The notes under the pieces were generated by a model, which saw only the letters and a program-made list of their open reading frames with translations, was not told the origin of the DNA and did not search any database. A stretch of 64,000 bases of DNA from positions 37,727,956 through 37,791,955 of the forward strand of contig JBCFYV010000100.1 in NCBI GenBank assembly GCA_039000515.1. The letters are read 5' to 3'. How positions within the stretch are numbered: the stretch's first letter is position 1; the number at the start of each line of letters is the position of its first letter. This stretch comes from Timema cristinae. Taxonomy: Eukaryota; Arthropoda; Insecta; Phasmatodea; Timematidae. Made by a program: the position numbers and the translations under genes. Below are positions 56,254 to 64,000 of this stretch, in pieces.

Positions 56254-56885
56254 CTGCCCATTCAGTGAACTGGTATTTACTTCTGCCCATTCCATGATCT
56301 GGCCTTTCTTCCTGCCCATTCCGTGATCTGGCCTTTCCTCGACCATTAAGTGAACTGGCCTTTCCTCCTGCCCATTTCGTGATCTGGCCTTTCCTCGACC
56401 ATTAAGTGAACTGGCCTTTCCTCCTGCCCATTTCGTGATCTGGCCTTTCCTAGACCATTCAGTGAACTGGCCTTTCCTCGACCATTCAGTGAACTGGCCT
56501 TTCCTCCTGCCCATTTCGTGATCTGGCCTTTCCTAGACCATTCAGTGATCTGGCCATTCCTCCTGCCCATTCGTGATCTGGCCTTTCCTCGACCATTCAG
56601 TGAACTGGCCTTTCCTCCTGCCCATTTCGTGATCTGGCCTTTCCTCAACCATTAAGTGAACTGGCCTTTCCTCGACCATTCAGTGAACTGGCCTTTCCTC
56701 CTGCCCATTTCGTGATCTGGCCTTTCCTAGACCATTCAGTGATCTGGCCTTTCCTCGACCATTCAGTGAACTGGCCTTTCCTCCTGCCCATTCCGTGATC
56801 TGGTTTTTTCTCGACCATTCCGTGATCTGGCCTTTCTTTCCTCCTGCCCATTCCGTGAACTGCCCTTTCCTCCTGACCATTTGAT
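56254..56885 (-). repeat. 27/29-bp composite minisatellite, about 22 subunits
   Basis: Two subunits mix: CGACCATTCAGTGAACTGGC CTTTCCT (27 bp) and CCTGCCCATTTCGTGATCTG GCCTTTCCT (29 bp), often alternating. Minus-strand frames read as GQITKWAGGKASSLNG repeats, but subunit lengths are not multiples of three, so frame drifts; not a gene. It begins 9 bp after the large hairpin ends. Confidence 0.9.
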
Positions 56886-57167
56886 TAGATAGCCGAAAAT
56901 AGTCCATTTCACGAATTGTGCAGCACTTGTGCTTGAACTAGGAAGGTCCAGTCATCACCCAATAATTTATAGATTGGAATAGTTTTTTCCCGGGCCGGGA
57001 AATAAATGGACAAACGAAGGAAAGGTTTTGGTCTTTTAGTTAATTTTATTTTTTAATAAGTTTTAGAATGGAAAGTTAGGTTAAGTTAGGTTTGATTATT
57101 TTAATATGTCTTAAACAAAATTTAATTCAAACTTGTAGTAGATAATACAGCAAGTTCCAGTTTATAA

Positions 57168-57275
57168 AATGGGCAATAGTTAATATAATTTTTTCCTAGT
57201 TTGTGAAATGGTCAAGCGAAATAGCCAGTTCATGGAATGAACGGAAATTTACCCAATTCATGAAATTGTCAGTTT
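57168..57275 (+). repeat. Diverged minisatellite-like units
   Basis: AATGGGCAATAG, GTGAAATGGTCAAGCG, GCCAGTTCATGGAATGAACG and AATTCATGAAATTG are similar to the minisatellite subunits read on the opposite strand. They look like an older, inverted outlier of the 56254-56885 array. Confidence 0.4.
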
Positions 57276-57379
57276 AACTATTAGGATGTATCGTATGTAT
57301 GAATTTAAATATTAATATCGTAAATAAATATCTGATTATTTTTATTCCAGAGGTAGTTTTCTTCTTCTTTTTTTTTTAA

Positions 57380-57556
57380 GGAACCCCAGGTCTATTGGTT
57401 TCTGAGGCCACCGCGTGTTGCGCCACATGCACTACTCCACCGATTGGGGAGCTATCCTATCACCCCCCACCCCCCCCACCCCCTTCTCACCGTACCACCC
57501 ATTTTCCTTCCGCGGCTTACTCCCGAGAGTGTCTGTTCTGATATTTTTCCACTCAC
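57380..57556. other. CpG- and C-rich flank of the candidate exon
   Basis: C-rich tract (CACCCCCCACCCCCCCACCC) at about 57460-57482. On the minus strand this would be the start of the intron downstream of the candidate exon. No other signal. Confidence 0.3.
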
Positions 57557-57627
57557 GTGCCTCGCATGGATCGTTGTAATCCTCGTGGGCGGACCCCCCG
57601 ACACAAGTGATTTGTACGTGGTCCGCG
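57557..57627 (-). CDS. Candidate coding exon, YNDP-motif protein, unconfirmed
   Basis: On the minus strand an acceptor-like CTACATTTAG precedes, and a strong donor GTGAGT follows, a 71-bp segment that reads ADHVQITCVGGSAHEDYNDP then CEA in one frame. The patch is CpG-rich and not repetitive in this window. EDYNDPCEA is reminiscent of the YxDP tyrosine motifs of SHB-family SH2 adaptors (..DYADPFDA..); this is a resemblance from memory, and no SH2 domain is in the window. A chance frame remains possible. Confidence 0.28.
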
Positions 57628-57884
57628 CTAAATGTAGATATGAGCACAGCCTCTCTCTCTCTTTTTTTTTCATTCATAAAACATAAATTCATATATTATT
57701 TCCGTCCCATTGCTCACCACGTTCTTCTACCCTTCTCTTTTTTTTTACCTCTCACAAAAAAACGCGCACATACAAAAAACAACAATACAAACGGATTTTT
57801 TTTATTTACTTTGAAAAACTAAAAATTCGTGTTTAAGTTTAAATAAAAACCAGAATGTAAATTAAAAAAATATTTACTTTATAA

Positions 57885-58130
57885 CTCGCTTCGGTGGCCG
57901 CATGGTCTAATACTCTATTACTATAGTTGACCATACTGCCGATAACGGAGATATTGTGGTTCGAATCTCGGTTGTTTGTACCTTTTTTTTTTCAAAATGG
58001 TTTTCCACTTTATCTCCAAAAAAATACGGATACTCTTCCTTGAAATATAACCAACCTAATTCCTAAAACCATTGGCGTAACTAGTACATAAGTGTATAAG
58101 CCGAAAGGGTAGTAAGACGTGGTGATAAAA
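57885..58130 (+). mobile_element. SINE family C copy
   Basis: Head ACTCGCTTCGGTGGCCGCAT GGTCTAA, T-arm-like TTGTGGTTCGAATCTCGG, body TTTTCCACTTTATCTCC, tail AGCCGAAAGGGTAGTAAGAC GTGG. The body is moderately mutated, the head well kept. Confidence 0.85.
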
Positions 58131-58134
58131 TATA

Positions 58135-58970
58135 ATTGATGAATAAATGTTTAATTTGAAGTTGTTGTATGTTCTGTTAACACTTGAGCTAAACGCAATG
58201 CAACCCCTCCCCCCCTCCTCTAAATAGTCCTTCTTTCTTCACCTCAGTCCCCTCTAAACCTCCCCACCCTCATAACCTTCGTCATTAAATTCACTTCAGT
58301 GCCTTTTATTCGACGCGATTATACAATTGTTATAATATAAATGCACAAAGGTTTACATTTTTTCCTCTCTCCCACCCCACCCTGCCTTCCTTTGGTTTTA
58401 AGAAATGCGGTTGAAAAATTCAAATTACCTTTTGTTAAAACAAGGAAAATTATTTAGATTAAGTCTTGCTTGCGCAAAAAATATATATATATTTAAAAAA
58501 GCACGTTAGTAATTAGACTGTATTTCACGTCGCTGCGGATATCTCTAGTGGTTAGGGCATATTACTGCTCAGTCTATGATGTATAAGGTGGGAGCATATA
58601 ACGAGTGTTTATTTTATCAAATTGTTGTGCACTGGAGATGTGTCTAAAAAAATTCAAAGGGGAAATCATAGTTCCAGAAAATGAAAATTTCTTTCGACAA
58701 CAATTTTTTTAGTTTTACCAAATCAATTTTTACATTTTTTTTTTATATTAACATTTACAAATTTTCAAATGTAAACCTTCAATTTAGGAAAGCAAGTTCC
58801 ACATTTCTAGCGAACCTTTTAGAATCTTATCTTTTGAATGAATGCTTATAAATCGAATATGATTTTTGATAAATTATGATTAAGATTTTATTAATATCAA
58901 ATTTATCTACTAACTCTCTGGCACATGACAAAGAGCTCGAAAATTCATTGACGTACCTACTAACGTAAAT
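58135..58970. other. Unique DNA with a tRNA-like relic
   Basis: At 58535-58590 CGGATATCTCTAGTGGTTAG GGCATATTACTGC resembles a tRNA D-arm/A-box without a clear B-box. The rest is AT-rich. No gene. Confidence 0.35.
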
Positions 58971-58974
58971 CACC

Positions 58975-60860
58975 AATCCCTATCTTGAGCTATTTATATC
59001 TAGCAAACCTCATTACACCCTATCACCATCTTGAGATAGTAATATCTAGCAAACCTCATTACACCCTATCACCATCTTGAGATAGTTATATCTAGCAAAC
59101 CTCATTACACCCTATCACCATCTTGAGATAGTTATATCTAGCAAACCTCACTACAACCTATCACCATCTTGAGCTAGTTATATCTAGCAAACCTCATTAC
59201 ACCCTATCACCATCTTGAGCTAGTTATATCTAGCAAACCTCACTACAACCTATCACCATCTTGAGCTAGTTATATCTATCAAACCTCATTACACCCTATC
59301 ACCATCTTGAGATAGTTATATCTAGCAAACCTCATTACACCTATCCCTATCTTGAGCTAGTTATATCTAGCAAACCTCATTACACCTATCCCTATCTTGA
59401 GCTAGTTATATCTAGCAAACCTCATTAGACCCTATCACCATCTTGAGCAAGTTATATCTAGCAAACCTCATTACACCCTATCACCATCTTGAGATAGTTA
59501 TATCTAACAAACCTCATTACACCCTATCACCATCTTGAGATAGTTATATCTAGCAAACCTCATTACACCCTATCACCATCTTGAGATAGTTATATCTAGC
59601 AAACCTCATTATACCCTATACCTATCTTGAGCTAGTTATATCTAGCAAACCTCATTACACCCTATCCCTATCTTGAGCTAGTTATATCTAGCAAACCTCA
59701 TTACACCCTATCACCATCTTGAGCTAGTTATATCTAGCAAACCTCATTACACCCTATCCCTATCTTGAGCTAGTTATATCTATCAAACCTCATTACACCC
59801 TATCACCATCTTGAGATAGTTATATCTAGCTAACCTCATTACACCCTATCACCATCTTGAGATAGTTATATCTAGCAAACCTCATTATACCCTATACCTA
59901 TCTTGAGCTAGTTATATCTAGCAAATCTCATTACACCCTATCCCTATCTTGAGCTAGTTATATCTAGCAAACCTCATTACACCCTATCACCATCTTGAGA
60001 TAGTTATATCTACTAAACCTCATTACACCCTATCACCATCTTGAGCTAGTTATATCTAGCAAACCTCATTACACCCTATCCCTATCTTGAGCTAGTTATA
60101 TCTAGCAAACCTCATTACACCCTATCCCTATCTTGAGCTAGTTATATCTAGCAAACCTCATTACACCCTATCACCATCTTGAGATAGGGTGTAATGAGGT
60201 TTGCTAGATATAACTATCACCATCTTGAGATAGTTATATCTAGCAAACCTCATTACACCCTATCCCTATCTTGAGCTAGTTATATCTAGCAAACCTCATT
60301 ACACCCTATCCCTATCTTGAACTAGTTATATCTAGCAAACCTCATTACACCCTATCACCATCTTGAGATAGGGTGTAATGAGGTTTGCTAGATATAACTA
60401 TCACCATCTTGAGATAGTTATATCTAGCAAACCTCATTACACCCTATCCCTATCTTGAGCTAGTTATATCTAGCAAACCTCATTACACCCTATCCATATC
60501 TTGAGCTAGTTCTATCCAGTCCACTTCATTACACCCTATCCCTATCTTGAGATAGTTCTATCCAGTCCACTTAATTACACCCTATCCCTATCTTGAGATA
60601 GTTCTATCCAGCCCACTTCATTACACTCTATCCCTATCTTGTTATAGTTCTATCCAGTCCACCTCATTACACCCTATCCATATCTTGAGCTAGTTCTATC
60701 CAGTCCACTTCATTACACCCTATCCCTATCTGGTGCTAGTTCTATCCAGTTCACTTCATCACACTCTATCTCTATCTTGATCTATTTATATCCAGTTCCC
60801 ATTATTACAGCCTATTCCTATCTTGAGATAGTTCTATCCAGTCAACCTCATTACACTATC
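58975..60860 (-). repeat. 46-bp satellite array 2, about 41 units
   Basis: Plus-strand unit: GAGCTAGTTATATCTAGCAA, ACCTCATTACACCCTATCAC, CATCTT (46 bp). Most units are of the TATATCTAGCAAACC type; the last eight (60490-60860) are the CTATCCAGTCCACTT type, which on the minus strand still encode VDWIELAQDRD and adjoin the LINE coding region. At 60181 and 60365 a monomer is inverted; the two inversions are 184 bp (4 x 46) apart. Confidence 0.94.
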
Positions 60861-61215
60861 TCTTTAAAGTACATTCTGATGTTGTCCTTCCAACTGCGTC
60901 TAGGTCTTTCCAATGGTCTCTTCTCATTGGTTTTCCAGCCAATACCCTGAACAAGGTTCTAGAATCTCCCATTTTCGTTGCATGTCCTGCCCACTGTAAT
61001 CTACGAGACTTGATTATCCTAACAATATCGTGTGATGAGTACAGGATATGTAATTCATCATTATGTAACCTCCTCCATTGGCCTCATCCCTTTCTGGACC
61101 AAATACTTGCCTAAGCATCTGGTTCTCGAACAGCCTAAATTTGTTTTCGTAAGAGACAACATTTCACACCCATAGAGAACAACGGGTGAAATTATTGTTT
61201 TGTATATTCCTAGTT
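60855..61215 (-). pseudogene. LINE ORF2 C-terminal fragment, copy 2
   Basis: On the minus strand: KFRLFENQMLRQVFGPERD, then after a frameshift WRRLHNDELHILYSSHDIVR then IIKSRRLQWAGHATKMGD, then after another frameshift near 60915-60930 RPLERPRRSWKDNIRM, followed by a stop. This is the reverse transcriptase C-terminal region of an arthropod-type LINE. At least two frameshifts make it non-functional. It is more complete upstream than copy 1 at 20614-20935. Confidence 0.85.
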
Positions 61216-61319
61216 TTACATACCTAAATATCAGGTGATATGTCTCTTTACAATAATTGTATAGAGATGAAGAAGCTATAATGTAAAAGAAATACTCAAG
61301 AATTTGTTAGGAAAGAGAA

Positions 61320-61900
61320 TTTGAAACTATTTAGTAAAAAAGTCCCAGGGATACCGAAAAGAGATTCGACCCCAAACTTCCCGTCACTGGTAGTCTATTC
61401 TATTGTGAGAGCTGCGCCTTTGATCAGGTGTCTGTATCCTTTTGGATATAATGGGCCATATAGGCTTAAAGTAAATTTTGGTAGGTTGGTTGGAGAAAAA
61501 TATTGAGTTAAAATCTTCAACTTTATATTTATCCTAAATAAATTAGTTATAACTCTATTTCTATGAACAATTATTCTGTTTGATAAATATTTTACGGTCT
61601 ATAAAAATCAGTAGGTGCCATAAACCACGTGACCATTGAAACAGTTTTTGAGTGCTTCCCTGCCCACTTTTCTTACCTGAGGCGTTTCGTCAGAGCATGC
61701 CCATGGATGAGTCTGCTAAGACTCAAAAGAAAATAGCCCACATTTACGTAAGGGCAAAGTTGAAAAACATTAAGGTAAAAGCATTTTAGGAGGTTACACT
61801 AATCTGTGATTCAAACCCTTTTCTCTCCCCGACACTGGTAAACCACAACAAACGTGCCTGATTCTGTTTCCGTGTAACCTACGATGTGGGTAGTATTAAA
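61320..61900 (-). mobile_element. Two decayed SINE fragments
   Basis: At 61320-61435, GAGATTCGACCCCAAACTTC CC and GTGAGAGCTGCGCCTTTGAT C look like a family C head region. At 61730-61860, CCCACATTTACGTAAGGGC, GAAAAACATTAAGG and GTGATTCAAACCC look like a second body and T-arm. Neither has a tail or a duplication. Confidence 0.5.
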
Positions 61901-61904
61901 ATGA

Positions 61905-62990
61905 TCAGAGAGAGATTTAAAAAAATGTTGTTGGAATTGTTTTTTTTTACTCATCCTGTATATATGAAAATTCTCTGAATGACAAAGTTTTATTTAGAGT
62001 TGAACGACTACGATGACACATTTACCAAGGAAACTGAATGAGGTAATTTCATATTACATCGTCCCAATCCCACGTCGAGTCGTAATTTGACCGCCAGATG
62101 TTTGGTTGTAGATGTCACAGTAATTCAATAAAAAAATAAATGTTCAAAGGGTCGACTCAGCATTTTCTGAATGAAAAATATTCTCAATTTAGATTTCAAT
62201 CTTGATAGTAGGAATGTTATCTGACATCTAAAAACTGTAGTTGATATATTTTGACGTATTCATCCTTCAAGTCATGTTATTCTAAGTTCTCATACTTTTG
62301 ATATTTATTATCCATACCTATAAAATAACACTAACAATAATGTATAGTGATATGTCATCGATGTTGACCACAAAGAAATGTGTGTACTTTATAAAAACTT
62401 TGGACTGTGACAAGTGAATCAAGGTTTGTGAGAACAGTTTTTACTGTGTTTGTGTTGATTTGGTGTTTGATATTTAAATAAATAATATATATACCAACAA
62501 TAATATTTAATAATATATTTTAAAGTCCTGATTTTTAATTTTTCTTTGATTTCTTGGGGGGTAGAGGGGTGTGAGGAGATGCTTTACGTTTTAGTGCTAG
62601 CCACAATGTAGAACCAATTCGAGTATAGAGGAGGAAAGTAGAATCTAGAGAAAGTGTATCCACATTTTCGGAAAATGGATTTTGTCTAAGAAGTATCGCC
62701 CCCCCCCCTTTTCAGTACTAATGGTATGGATTTAAACCCTAATCTCCCCGTCAATGGAATATTTGATACCATGGAAAGCTACTTGGACTCTAGCCCGAAA
62801 GGTTGAGGTTAGGTTTCAAATTAAGTTACTTTGGATATACATAGTTAGAATTAACGGTGAATGGACAGTTGTTATTTTTTGCGGTCAATATGGATATACT
62901 TTTACTATATTATTTGTACTATAATGATAATATATTATATCAAAATTGAAAGCCACAGAGCACATGTCTTAAGCTATAAATACGTTGAAG
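61905..62990. other. AT-rich DNA with a SINE relic
   Basis: At 62615-62780 a decayed minus-strand family C body (GAGGAGGAAAGTAGAATCTA, TGTATCCACATTTTCGG, CTAATCTCCCCGTC) is visible. Elsewhere nothing is recognised. Confidence 0.35.
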
Positions 62991-62999
62991 TATATCTAT

Positions 63000-63262
63000 T
63001 AACTTTACTTAGCTGCCATGAGCATAGATGACTTTTAAAATGAAGATAAAAAGTTGTATTAAAATTCCAGAACACATTTGAAAGATATTCAAGAATTACT
63101 ACTGTTGATATCACCATGTAAAGGAAAATTAAACTCTTATGTTTCTACTGGATAAATATATCTGATTTGATTTCTTTTGACCAAAAAAAAAAAGAAAAGT
63201 GTTTACATAAAAACTGCAAAAACACTTACCTTTTCTCGCGTCCCCTACATTGCCACTTTTAA
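63000..63262 (+). mobile_element. Foldback MITE FB1, right half and centre
   Basis: It contains GCCATGAGCATAGATGAC, TTGATATCACCATGTAAAGG, TTTTGACCAAAAAAAAAAAG, AAAACTGCAAAAACACTTAC and CTTTTCTCGCGTCCCC, matching the right arm at 8440-8690 and 15440-15632. Confidence 0.68.
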
Positions 63263-63264
63263 CG

Positions 63265-63385
63265 GCTGGGAACTGGATGTTGTGTCTGTTCTAATATAAG
63301 TTGGTTTATTAGTCATGCGCTGATATAATTGGTCGGTTCAAAAAAGTGCACGCTGAAGACTAATAATAAAAATAATAAATTGGAT
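63265..63385 (+). mobile_element. SINE family E tail
   Basis: GGGAACTGGATGTTGTGTC, then GCGCTGATATAATTGGTCGG and AAAAAGTGCACGCTGAAGAC, followed by (TAA)-rich sequence. It matches the 3' half of the element at 14225-14500; the tRNA-like half is absent. Confidence 0.6.
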
Positions 63386-63965
63386 CATTTAAAATCGATT
63401 GAAAGGAATGTTATATTTAGTAATCCTTGAATTAAACATGTTGTAACTGACATAATCTGTACCTATTTAACTATGCTAGTTGTACAATTTAACTGTGGCT
63501 ATTGACACGAAGGATACCGTCACATCACATAAATTACGCTACGAAATTTCCAGCTGCTCGTAAACAAGATATTGTGCTAATAACTGGGAGACTAAAATGT
63601 ATCCTTGTATAATCAATTCAATTCATCCTATATGAAATATGGCAAACACCGTGTATGTTTACTACCACACACTTAACTAGGAACAGGTTAAATTAGTATA
63701 ATAACACTCGTGTGTATGGGGGACACTTCAGGGTAATAGATTTATACCTCCTGCCTTTTCCTGCTCCCCGCATACAACGTTCGCCGAATCGTCGCTGTCG
63801 CAGACGAGAAGAACGTGTTTTTTTTGTAAACAGTTTCCGAAAACATGGGTTAATTTCCGAGCTAATCAAATTTAAATGGAGGGGGCGGGTGTGAGGTGAG
63901 GTTGGGCATCATGTTCGAAACTGACAACTGACGAGAATTTACTGTTCCCCTTCCACCTTTATGGC

Positions 63966-63973
63966 CTATAAAA
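63966..63973 (+). promoter_or_regulatory. TATA-like box at the window edge
   Basis: GGCCTATAAAACG sits in CpG-richer, less AT-rich DNA (63700-64000) after 300 bp without recognisable repeats. If real, transcription would start at or beyond the window end. A single motif match is weak evidence. Confidence 0.22.
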
Positions 63974-64000
63974 CGTCCAACCAAACCCATGGCGTCGGTC

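Noticed and set aside
56251..56907. Minus-strand frames encoding GQITKWAGGKASSLNG repeats as a repeat protein
   Set aside because: The subunits are 27 and 29 bp and mixed, so reading frame is not maintained; four overlapping frames cover the same DNA.

Overview
This 64 kb window is AT-rich, intron- or intergenic-type DNA from a metazoan, most likely an insect. No protein-coding gene can be supported from end to end, and no bacterial gene, rRNA, intact tRNA or CRISPR array is visible. The insect assignment rests on the style of the repeats: tRNA-derived SINEs ending in (TAA)n, hAT-like miniature elements, RTE-like LINE tails, and a LINE ORF2 C-terminus of the kind labelled endonuclease-reverse transcriptase in many arthropod genomes. 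From memory, the chance translations of the commonest SINE (ending in ..NYATEAG or ..LDHAATEAG) resemble those in predicted proteins of Timema stick insects. That is a recollection, not a search result.

Layout. 0.4-5 kb: SINEs of families A and B among unique AT-rich DNA. 5.6-7.2 kb: a pyrimidine-rich region with a candidate small exon and a 31-bp minisatellite. 8-10.5 kb: a foldback MITE split by a SINE, a family A SINE, an RTE-like tail, then a tRNA-headed element (family D) whose interior is amplified into a 62-bp tandem array. 10.5-17.5 kb: older SINE relics. 17.6-19.2 kb: a 38-bp satellite resembling the 5' half of a tRNA, beside two foldback elements. 20-21 kb: a 46-bp satellite joined to a LINE 3' end. 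21-26.5 kb: SINEs, including a SINE inside a SINE. 27.0-27.6 and 41.4-43.1 kb: two arrays of one 62-bp satellite in opposite orientations. 30-40 kb: SINEs, an RTE-like tail, and a hAT-like element holding a doubly nested SINE. 44-51 kb: many SINE relics. 52.7-57 kb: several inverted-repeat elements, a long AT microsatellite, and a 27/29-bp minisatellite. 57.5 kb: the best candidate coding exon. 59-61.2 kb: a second, about 41-copy 46-bp array, again joined to the same LINE 3' end. 63.9 kb: a TATA-like site in CpG-richer DNA at the window edge.

The main theme is that satellites are arising from pieces of mobile elements. The 46-bp unit encodes the last residues of a LINE ORF2, the 62-bp unit at 9.8 kb is one interior segment of a dispersed element present once in its sister copies, and the 38-bp unit resembles a tRNA D-arm plus anticodon arm. 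A second theme is modular SINEs: at least three different tRNA-like heads (A, B, C) share one 3' tail containing CCCGAACGGGTAGTAAGACG. Families A and B have long perfect target-site duplications and look young; family C is heavily decayed and looks old.
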